A DNA stretch of 64,000 nt from Candidatus Babelota bacterium (GTDB lineage Bacteria > Babelota > Babeliae > Babelales > Vermiphilaceae). Of the stretch, positions 16,599 to 24,298 are shown piece after piece. The stretch lies in assembly GCA_026388985.1 (NCBI GenBank), contig JAPLIS010000017.1, forward strand, positions 27,641 to 91,640, in the 5' to 3' direction. The notes beneath the pieces were generated by a model. The model did no database searches. It was not told the origin of the DNA and was given only the letters and a program-made list of their open reading frames with translations. Position 1 is the first letter of the stretch, and every line of letters begins with the position of its first letter. The translations under genes and the position numbers were made by a program.

Positions 16599-17414
16599 AT
16601 GAAAAAAATATCTATGCTATTTATAATGGCTCTTGCGAGCTTAAGTTATAGTTTTAAAACATCTGCAGCAGATGAGCCTGTTACTCCTCCTGATACTGGG
16701 GTGGCGGCTGCCGCAGAGGGAAGCAGCAATCAAGGATGGACTGCTGGATGGGGAACGGGATTAGCCAGAAGAGCTAGAGATGCTGGCAATGCTGCTGGGG
16801 CAATGGCTGAAAGCGCTAGAAATGCTGCTACACCTGAACGCATAGAAACTGCCAAAACAGCTGGACAAGCTTTCGCAATGGGACTTGCTAGCTTAGCGAC
16901 CCTCTATGGAGCAACAAAAGTTTTTGCGAAAGGGCAAGAGCTCCTACGCTTGCAGCAGAATCGTGTTGCCCAAACCAACCGCCAGATTGAAAAGTTATTG
17001 AACATGCCATTTATGAGTGATCCGAATTGGAGTTCATCCTTTAGGTGGATATTGGAGCAACTAGCTTTAAATGGGCCGCGTAAAAACACCAGAGTAAACG
17101 AAAAGTTTGTAACATTAATAAATGCTTTATATAGAAATCAATCAGAAGCACAAATCAAAGAGATAATGAATTCAATGGGAGCTCGTCAATCTATGTGGGC
17201 TTATGCTGGTATGAAAGCTAAACCATTTGATATTACTGAATACAAAAACGGTAATACCCCGCCAGGGGGATGTCTAAGAAAAGCATGCTCATCAAAAAAG
17301 AATAAAACAACAGGCGAAAAAGAGGTAAGTACTTTTGTTTTCTTAAATTCATCTGAATTCAGTTTCTTTGACAGGAACCCTCAACAGGAAGGCAATGATG
17401 ATGAAAAAGCTTAA
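16599..17414 (+). CDS. Secreted hypothetical protein (paralogue of the previous gene)
   Basis: A 271-residue protein with signal peptide MKKISMLFIMALASLSYS, cleavage near TSAADE. An Ala/Gly-rich helical part at about 45-110 may associate with a membrane. It is followed by the block shared with the upstream paralogue, NWSSSFRWILEQLALN at about 147-162 and MNSMGARQS near 190. The C-terminal part has two close cysteines (GGCLRKACSSKK) absent from the paralogue. No known domain. Its start has the same AAAAGGAGTACTTATC leader as the paralogue. Confidence 0.75.
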   Translation: MKKISMLFIMALASLSYSFKTSAADEPVTPPDTGVAAAAEGSSNQGWTAGWGTGLARRARDAGNAAGAMAESARNAATPERIETAKTAGQAFAMGLASLATLYGATKVFAKGQELLRLQQNRVAQTNRQIEKLLNMPFMSDPNWSSSFRWILEQLALNGPRKNTRVNEKFVTLINALYRNQSEAQIKEIMNSMGARQSMWAYAGMKAKPFDITEYKNGNTPPGGCLRKACSSKKNKTTGEKEVSTFVFLNSSEFSFFDRNPQQEGNDDEKA

Positions 17415-17482
17415 TAATGCGTATATAGCAATACAATAGGTTACATAAAACCTATAATAAACCTATATACATAGTAACAAAA

Positions 17483-17532
17483 AAATAAGGGGCGGGCTTT
17501 GATTAGTATATCAAAAAAACCGCTCCTCATTT
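17483..17532 (+). terminator. Terminator hairpin after the second secreted-protein gene
   Basis: AAATAAGGGGCGG at 17483-17495 pairs with CCGCTCCTCATTT at 17520-17532, with two G-U pairs in RNA. It is GC-rich against an AT-rich background and lies 70 bases after the stop at 17414. Confidence 0.5.
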
Positions 17533-17676
17533 ATAGATTACAGCCATACAGCCAAAAACAAGCCACATAAAAAATTTGAATTATCATGAGTTATATTTAC
17601 ACTAATAATTACTTACCTAATTAGATTGATACTAAAACACAGTTTATACTGACCATATATTCATTACTGAGGCATC

Positions 17677-20046
17677 ATGGCACAATCAAACACTTTTGAT
17701 GCATTTGTTACAGAACAATTAAACCCTTCGCAACAAGAAGCTGTTCTGCATGGCCATGGGCCTATTTTGGTAATTGCTGGTGCTGGATCAGGTAAAACTC
17801 GTGTAATTACTGCACGCATCACCAATCTTATTCTAAATAATAAAATACCACCGCACGCTATCATTGCGCTTACATTTACTAACAAAGCCGCCAATGAAAT
17901 GAAAGAAAGAATTGCTCACTTTTTGGGAACTACACATAATGTGCCATTTGTTGGCACATTTCACGCCTACTGTGTACGTCTTCTTAAACAAAATAGCAAC
18001 CAGCTCAATACACCTACTTTTACTATTTTAGATAGTGATGATCAACTCAAAATGGTAAGCAGCATCTTGCATCGTGTTAACGCAGGCAAAAATATCACAC
18101 CACGCAATGCAATATATCAAATTTCTCATATTAAAAATCAACTCATAAGCCCTATCAATAGCTCCCTGTTTTCGCACCCCATTATGGAACAGGTGTATAC
18201 CGCCTATGAAAAAGAAAAAAAAGTAAGCAACTGCTTTGATTTTGATGATTTAATGCTGGAAGTGTTAAAGTTATTTAAAACAAACACCGTTTTTAAAATG
18301 CTTCACCAGGAACGAGTGCTTCATATACTGGTTGATGAATATCAAGATACCAATATAGTGCAACATGAACTGCTTAAACATATGGCTCTCAAAAATACTA
18401 CTCTTGCCGTTGACTCTTTGTGCGCTGTTGGCGACGAAGATCAATCTATTTATTCATGGCGAGGAGCTACTATTGCCAACATGCTTAACTTTAAAAAAGA
18501 TTTTACCGATACAAAAACCATTAAAATAGAGCAAAATTATCGCTCAGTTCAACCAATACTTGAAGTTGCCAACCGAGTCATTGAAAAAAATATTAATCGT
18601 AATCCTAAAAAATTATGGTCAGATAAAAAAGGCTCCGATCGTGTACGCATTGCAACCTGCATGTCTGAATATCAAGAAGGTGAATGCATTGCTCAGTGCT
18701 TAAAAGCTGCTAGCATCCAGCAAAAAAGAAGCTCTATCGCTGTTCTTTATCGCACCCATGCCCAATCCCGAGCAATTGAAGAAGCGCTGATTAAACATTC
18801 TATTCCTTATAAAATTATTGGTGGCATTCAATTTTATGAACGTAAAGAAATTAAAGATCTTCTTGCTTATGTGCGATTAATTATAAATCCATTTGACCGA
18901 ACCTCTTTTTTTAGAATTGTAAATACCCCTAGCCGTGGCCTGGGAACCAAATTTGAAGAACTTTTTTATGAATATTGGGATAATGAACCCTTTTTAACGT
19001 TTAAAGAAATTGCCCTCAAACTTATAACAGATGGTATGATTAGAGGTGCAAAACAAACAGCTCTTGAACAATTTAGTACCCTTTTTAATGGCCTTGAACC
19101 AGAAACTGCGCCAAGCACAGCCCTGGAAACACTTATAAAAAAAACAAAATATATAGAATTCCTTAAAGACTCATATGAGCCGCAAGAAGCGCAAGAACGC
19201 ATAGACAACGTACAAGAACTTTTAGATGCAATCCGCTATTTTGAAAAAAATGGTATTAATACCATAGAATTGCTTTTGCATGAAGTCGCCCTGATGCAAG
19301 AAAAAATGCACAAACAAGATGATCAGCAAGATAAAGTGCTTCTCATGAGCTTGCATGCAGCTAAGGGATTAGAATTTGATATGGTCATACTTGCCGGGCT
19401 TGAAGAAGGAATCATGCCCACCAGCCGTGCGCTGAGTAGTGATGATGCGGTTGAAGAAGAAAGACGATTATTTTATGTTGGCATAACACGCGCAAAAGAA
19501 CGCCTTTTAATTACGCATACTAAGCATCGATATACCTACGGCAAAATGGTTGACCAATTTGTTTCACGATTTTTAGATGAAATGCCAGCGCCTGTTACTC
19601 TTCGCCAAGATGCTTCTTGCTTAAATCCATTACAATTGCATGGTTTTTTTTCAGAATGGTTTGGCGTTAAAAGCCATAACTCAGTCATGACTTTTGGCCA
19701 ATCAATGCAGCATAAAGCATACACCAATCACTTGGACACCCAGGCTCAACTTACCAAAACCTATAATCGCCTTCACTCAACAGCTGAAGGCACTTCACGA
19801 GCAAAAAAAACCGTTCAGACTCGGGTACCTGATACTGCCAGCTCATCAAGTACGCAATCGCCACGCTTTTACCCCGGCACACCCGCAGTCAATTCACAAT
19901 GGCGCAAAAATCAACCAGTTAAGCACATAAAGTATGGTCTTGGGTTGGTAGAAATGGCAGAAGAAAAAGACGGCAGCACCTATGTGACGGTTAAATTCAA
20001 AGAAGGTGTTAAAAAGATTGTTTCACGATTCTTAGAGCATGTATAA
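17677..20046 (+). CDS. pcrA: UvrD/PcrA-type 3'-5' DNA helicase
   Basis: A superfamily 1A helicase of 789 residues, of the type used in nucleotide excision repair, mismatch repair and replication restart. Motif I is GAGSGKT at 35-41; then TFTNKAANEMKER, GTFHAYC, Walker B LVDEYQDTN near 218-226, GDEDQSIYSWRGA, QNYRS and VLLMSLHAAKGLEFD, with YVGITRAKERL in the C-terminal half. A low-complexity Ser/Thr linker precedes a C-terminal PcrA-like module (VKHIKYGLGLVEMAEEKDGSTYVTVKF). uvrD or pcrA are both possible names. The last 70 bp of the gene are repeated at 21790-21859, beyond the next gene, and the gene's likely terminator sits after that second copy. Confidence 0.95.
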   Translation: MAQSNTFDAFVTEQLNPSQQEAVLHGHGPILVIAGAGSGKTRVITARITNLILNNKIPPHAIIALTFTNKAANEMKERIAHFLGTTHNVPFVGTFHAYCVRLLKQNSNQLNTPTFTILDSDDQLKMVSSILHRVNAGKNITPRNAIYQISHIKNQLISPINSSLFSHPIMEQVYTAYEKEKKVSNCFDFDDLMLEVLKLFKTNTVFKMLHQERVLHILVDEYQDTNIVQHELLKHMALKNTTLAVDSLCAVGDEDQSIYSWRGATIANMLNFKKDFTDTKTIKIEQNYRSVQPILEVANRVIEKNINRNPKKLWSDKKGSDRVRIATCMSEYQEGECIAQCLKAASIQQKRSSIAVLYRTHAQSRAIEEALIKHSIPYKIIGGIQFYERKEIKDLLAYVRLIINPFDRTSFFRIVNTPSRGLGTKFEELFYEYWDNEPFLTFKEIALKLITDGMIRGAKQTALEQFSTLFNGLEPETAPSTALETLIKKTKYIEFLKDSYEPQEAQERIDNVQELLDAIRYFEKNGINTIELLLHEVALMQEKMHKQDDQQDKVLLMSLHAAKGLEFDMVILAGLEEGIMPTSRALSSDDAVEEERRLFYVGITRAKERLLITHTKHRYTYGKMVDQFVSRFLDEMPAPVTLRQDASCLNPLQLHGFFSEWFGVKSHNSVMTFGQSMQHKAYTNHLDTQAQLTKTYNRLHSTAEGTSRAKKTVQTRVPDTASSSSTQSPRFYPGTPAVNSQWRKNQPVKHIKYGLGLVEMAEEKDGSTYVTVKFKEGVKKIVSRFLEHV

Positions 20047-20049
20047 ATA
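19980..20049 (+). repeat. Direct repeat, copy 1: functional 3' end of pcrA
   Basis: Seventy bases covering the last 22 codons, the stop and a few bases beyond are repeated at 21790-21859 with five mismatches. The last 40 or so bases are identical. The two copies lie on either side of the minus-strand AAA/nuclease gene. Confidence 0.9.
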
Positions 20050-20052
20050 TGC

Positions 20053-21669
20053 CTATAGACGCTTTTCAAGCCACTCAAGTTCTAACTGCCCCTGTTGCGA
20101 TACAGTAGCAGCTGAGCTGTGAGCCCCCCGCTTAAAGTTAATATTAATACCTACTAACACAATTTCTTTATTTTTATACATATACTTTTCATGATATTTT
20201 TTCTCAATAATTTGATTTAAAGCCTCTTGAGCCGATTTATTATATTTAAACTCAAATACAATAACAGCATCTGCGCTTTCTAAGACAAGGTCAGATTCGC
20301 CATAACGAGTGGCCTCTTCTGACTTTGGCCTCATGCTAAGCATGTCAAACATAAAGTGAAACAACGAATGATAATATGCTTCACGAGCGATATGCAAATT
20401 ATGGGGAATACTTGCAAAAAGCGCTTTTACCGCATTACAAAATTGTTCGAAATCTTTACTGACTAATGCGTTTCTCATCCGCGAAAGTTCATCTTCTATT
20501 AACTCAGGAGTCGCATAGGCAAAAGCCTGCATTAAATAATCCTTAAATGATTCACGTACTTCTCGATTAGGATAGTCTAAAGTAAACACTTCAGTTTGCG
20601 CATCATAATCAACAATTGTTAGATAGCCGGTCTGAAAAAGCAGAGCAAAAAGAGGAATATTGCTTATATCTATTGCATTTAAACTTTTATTTGAAACTTT
20701 AATTACCTGGCGAAGTTCAAGGCTTATTCCCTTTAGCCGCAAAAGTGCAATCAAAAAACCTGGGCTTCCCGTATTAAACCAATAATTAGAAAGTCGTTTA
20801 TTATCTATAGATGCAACAACCGAAAGGGGACTGTACATTTGTGGCTTTTGCATATCATCACAAAACCTATATCCATCATACCATATCTTCATGCTATCAA
20901 GTGTCTCCTGCCTTGTTTTACCCAAATGGAGAGCGAGATCATCTATCCGTGGTAAAAAATAAGTCACGAGTTCTGCATAGGTATACCCAAAAAGTTCAGC
21001 CGCAACAGGGTCAAAGGTTAGTTCTTTAAGGTTATTAAGCCCCGAAAAAACCGAGGTTCTTGCAAACTTACTTACGCCAGTTATAAAAATAGCCCGCCAG
21101 CTTGATTCCAAGGACTTGACGGTAGTATAAAAACTATTAAGTATTTTTCTGTTTTCTTCTGCCAACGATACATTATCCACATGATCAACTAAGGGCTTAT
21201 CATATTCATCAACAAGCAGTACAACTTTGGCTCTTTTTTCTAATTGTTCAACAAGCTCATTTAACATACTTCCCGGACTTATTGCTTCCAATTTAGCACA
21301 ATCATACTGCCGTGCTATCTTCTGCAAAGCAAGACATAAATTATGCTTAAACTCTTGTGCAGTGGCATTTTCAATACCGCCAAAATCTAAATGTATAACT
21401 GGATGCTTTCGCCAATCATATGAACTATTTTTCCCTATCCAATATTCAGCAAATAATTCTTTTTTACCTGCAAAAATCTCTTTAAGCGTTGAAATAAAAA
21501 GCGATTTACCAAAACGACGGGGCCGAGATACAAAATAAAAATGTTTTTTATCTAAAGCTGTTATGAGATCATATATAATCTTAGTTTTATCAACATAGAT
21601 ACGACCTTCTGTTACAAAATGTTCAAAGATACTGCAATTAAGCCCCAATTGTTTAGGTTTATTATTCAT
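20053..21669 (-). CDS. AAA-ATPase / PD-(D/E)XK nuclease-like protein (DUF1703 type)
   Basis: This 538-residue protein matches the AAA-ATPase-like family with a C-terminal PD-(D/E)XK domain. The start, FEHFVTEGRIYVDKTKII, is typical. A modified Walker A, RPRRFGKS, is at 49-56 and Walker B VDEYDKPL at 153-160. A nuclease-like core shows Asp460 and then Glu473-Phe-Lys475. All key residues are present. Members occur in many copies in some host-associated bacteria; their function is not established, and a mobile or conflict-related role has been proposed. It runs opposite to pcrA and lies neatly between two copies of the pcrA 3' end, which suggests insertion as a cassette. Confidence 0.88.
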   Translation of the reverse strand: MNNKPKQLGLNCSIFEHFVTEGRIYVDKTKIIYDLITALDKKHFYFVSRPRRFGKSLFISTLKEIFAGKKELFAEYWIGKNSSYDWRKHPVIHLDFGGIENATAQEFKHNLCLALQKIARQYDCAKLEAISPGSMLNELVEQLEKRAKVVLLVDEYDKPLVDHVDNVSLAEENRKILNSFYTTVKSLESSWRAIFITGVSKFARTSVFSGLNNLKELTFDPVAAELFGYTYAELVTYFLPRIDDLALHLGKTRQETLDSMKIWYDGYRFCDDMQKPQMYSPLSVVASIDNKRLSNYWFNTGSPGFLIALLRLKGISLELRQVIKVSNKSLNAIDISNIPLFALLFQTGYLTIVDYDAQTEVFTLDYPNREVRESFKDYLMQAFAYATPELIEDELSRMRNALVSKDFEQFCNAVKALFASIPHNLHIAREAYYHSLFHFMFDMLSMRPKSEEATRYGESDLVLESADAVIVFEFKYNKSAQEALNQIIEKKYHEKYMYKNKEIVLVGININFKRGAHSSAATVSQQGQLELEWLEKRL

Positions 21670-21789
21670 ACATAATGCCCTTTTTTATAGTAACTCTATT
21701 TAATAGCTACATTGTCTCATAATAAGCCTACCAAAAATAGCAATAACTTACACCGTCACAAAGACGTTGCGAAAAAAAATGGCTGTTAT

Positions 21790-21859
21790 CTATGCGCCAG
21801 TTACATTCAAAGAGGGTGTTAAAAAGATTGTTTCACGATTCTTAGAGCATGTATAAATA
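21790..21859 (+). repeat. Direct repeat, copy 2: orphan 3' end of pcrA
   Basis: This matches 19980-20049 at 65 of 70 positions and still includes the TAA stop context (GAGCATGTATAAATA). It is not attached to any reading frame. The mismatches cluster in the part furthest from the stop, as expected if that part is no longer selected. Confidence 0.9.
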
Positions 21860-21898
21860 AACAAGCTGCCCATGCTTTATGCTCACAGACAGCTTGTT
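21860..21898 (+). terminator. Hairpin directly after the orphan pcrA 3' end
   Basis: AACAAGCTG (21860-21868) pairs with CAGCTTGTT (21890-21898). It starts right after the repeat, where a terminator for pcrA would be expected, whereas no hairpin follows the real pcrA stop at 20046. This suggests the second copy marks the original gene end. Confidence 0.55.
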
Positions 21899-21990
21899 AT
21901 ATCATGTCATTCTATACTTTTTTATATTACGCAAGGCTTTTTACAAGCACAGCTATAAATCATCCGATTTTTCCTCTTCTTCTAAATTTC

Positions 21991-24045
21991 TTAGAAAACT
22001 AAGAGCATCTTCTGTACTCTAGAAGCATCAAGCAAAATCTTTACCGCCTCCATATTGCCCCAATAAGTAGCTTTACGCAATTCATTGTCCACGTCTTCTG
22101 TCCTTGCAAAAAAATTTTTTGCTTTGCTTGTGCATGTGCTAAAAAATTCTTTTTTTGGCTCTTGCTGTATGCTTACTTTTTTAATAAGCCTTATCCTGTC
22201 TTGAACAATACGATCATTATCTTGAGACTCCAATTGCAAGCGCACATCTGCAAAGCGTTTTATTTCTGCTATTTTTTCAACAGCTAATGTAATTTTTTTT
22301 GTATTAGTCTCTTTAATATCAGTAATGCAATGACGATGATACGTAGACAATATATCTCTATATTGTTGCTCATTTAGATAGTTTGGCCTATTAGGATCAA
22401 TCATATTAACGACTAATTTTCTACCATTCAACTTCTTTAAAGCATATGCTTGACTGTATTGACTATAACCTGAGATATCAATAACAACATCCTCTAATTC
22501 ACCTTTATTATCTATCAATTTTTCAATAATAAATTTCTTTATTATCAAATCGTTACCATAATCTATAGATTTAATAAAGACAGGAACATCAAACGATAAA
22601 TTCTCTACAATAATAGATTTAAATGAATGTATGACGGTTTCTCCTGATAACATCGATATAAATAGAGGCATTGTTGAAACAGTTGCGTCAATAATTACCG
22701 GAAATGGAATTTCTGTTGTTTCAAGCAATATAGACTTAACACTATTATCTATAACTAAAGGCTTTTTTCTTGTTGCAGCCATAATTTTAGAAATAGTAAT
22801 CACGTTACCACAAGACTTATCATAAACAGGCTTAAAAACAGGAGCCTCTGGAGCTCGTAAAAGCGGCATACTCGCAACTTCTTGAGGCAATTGCACATCA
22901 ACAGCCCTTTTTACCAAGGGAAATATATGACCCAAAGCTTCTGTGTAATTAAGCTCATCAGCTTGTACAGCTTGCACAAAGTGATCAAATCGCAACTCTG
23001 TATCTAAAGAACCATCAGCTGATTTTTTAAAATTAAACTTATTTAAATAAACAATCGCATCAGTAGTTGCACCTGTCACTATAGCAAAGGGATAGGTACG
23101 CACTCCGCCAGCTGCTTGTACATCACCATAAATAAGCTGATGCGCCAAACCTGCAGCAAAACATGAGTTGTACATAAATATCTTCGTATTAATCTTCGTT
23201 TTTAAGTAACCCAATAATTGCTGAAAGGCTGAATCCTGCTGTCCCTCTTCAGGATGTAAACAAATACCGGCAACATGCTTATTATAATTGCCATGTCCGG
23301 TACAATAAATGGCATATCTATGGTGTGTGCCTGGCACAAAAAGTGTATTATGTTCTAAGGCATGCAACAGCTGTTGACCCAAGACACCTGTTCCCTCACA
23401 AATATCTTGTACAGCCTTCTCTTTAAATTCATCATGCTTTGCTATAAAATATGCCTGAATAGCATCTGATTTTTTATTTTCTTCAATATCTTTGATCGCT
23501 TGCATACTACGCCAATTGATACCGATACTATTTTCTACCGAATCATCTCCGATTAAGCACTTTTTGGGCACCAACACATATAAATCGTCCGAAAGTTGCC
23601 GAATAATCCACTGACGAGAATCAAATCTATCCACAAACAACTTCACCAATACCTTGATCTCCCCAGGGAGATTGCCATTCCTATAGTTAAAAATAAGACT
23701 TAACAATGAGCCTGATATCACGAGAGGGCCAACCTGCTGCTGTAAAATAGGTATTGCTTGCGCCAAAGTGAATGCCCGGTGGCTATCAGGGCGATGTATT
23801 TCCGTATTATCAATACATATTGACACCAAATGAGTTTTATTCATTTCAGCGGCAGCCTCTTTTCTGTCTTCGTCATGTCCCCCAAACCCCACGGCCTGCG
23901 CCCTAGGCTCATTTTCCGCCAATAAACCAGTTACTGCGCTCCCTTGGACTGCCAATACTCCCTCCTGAGCAGCCTGACACATGGGTGAAAACAAGAAACC
24001 CCACACAACAACCATAAACAATCCGATATTGTATCTTTTTTCCAT
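21991..24045 (-). CDS. Exported caspase-like (clan CD) cysteine peptidase with ankyrin-like C-terminus
   Basis: The ATG at 24045 follows GGAGGTTTATC and gives 684 residues with a signal peptide (MEKRYNIGLFMVVVWGFLF, cleavage near CQAAQE). The caspase-fold dyad is visible: strand plus His in YAIYCTGHGN (His251) and strand plus Cys in IFMYNSCFAAG (Cys295). The later half is beta-rich with no motif I know. The end contains one ankyrin-like unit (ELRKATYWGNMEAVKILLDAS). Clan CD enzymes cleave after specific residues such as Arg, Lys or Asp; specificity here cannot be read. A different frame extends the helix plausibly to 21953, so the gene may have a late frameshift. Export suggests action outside the cell. 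Confidence 0.72.
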   Translation of the reverse strand: MEKRYNIGLFMVVVWGFLFSPMCQAAQEGVLAVQGSAVTGLLAENEPRAQAVGFGGHDEDRKEAAAEMNKTHLVSICIDNTEIHRPDSHRAFTLAQAIPILQQQVGPLVISGSLLSLIFNYRNGNLPGEIKVLVKLFVDRFDSRQWIIRQLSDDLYVLVPKKCLIGDDSVENSIGINWRSMQAIKDIEENKKSDAIQAYFIAKHDEFKEKAVQDICEGTGVLGQQLLHALEHNTLFVPGTHHRYAIYCTGHGNYNKHVAGICLHPEEGQQDSAFQQLLGYLKTKINTKIFMYNSCFAAGLAHQLIYGDVQAAGGVRTYPFAIVTGATTDAIVYLNKFNFKKSADGSLDTELRFDHFVQAVQADELNYTEALGHIFPLVKRAVDVQLPQEVASMPLLRAPEAPVFKPVYDKSCGNVITISKIMAATRKKPLVIDNSVKSILLETTEIPFPVIIDATVSTMPLFISMLSGETVIHSFKSIIVENLSFDVPVFIKSIDYGNDLIIKKFIIEKLIDNKGELEDVVIDISGYSQYSQAYALKKLNGRKLVVNMIDPNRPNYLNEQQYRDILSTYHRHCITDIKETNTKKITLAVEKIAEIKRFADVRLQLESQDNDRIVQDRIRLIKKVSIQQEPKKEFFSTCTSKAKNFFARTEDVDNELRKATYWGNMEAVKILLDASRVQKMLLVF

Positions 24046-24298
24046 GATAAACCTCCATTTATACACAAAAACAGTTAAAACGATAAACTACATGTTTTTA
24101 TTATTACAAAGAGAATTAATCGTGTCAGGTTCGGCTTTTATGGGTTATTTCTATTTAAAATAGAATATATATTTATAAAAACATCTTTAAATCTACTATC
24201 TATATAAAAAGCAATAACTGCTTTTTTTATTTTTATACCATTGTATACTAATAAAAACACTTTTTAGCTCTTCATTCAAAAAAAATAGGACCAACCAG

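Larger units (their letters stand above)
21670..21990. other. Intergenic region with the second pcrA 3' end and its terminator
   Basis: There is no intact gene. The interval holds the upstream region of the AAA/nuclease gene (read to the left), the repeat copy at 21790-21859 and a hairpin at 21860-21898. The ribosome binding site and promoter of the AAA gene should lie in 21670-21780, but no clear -35/-10 pair is visible. Confidence 0.5.
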
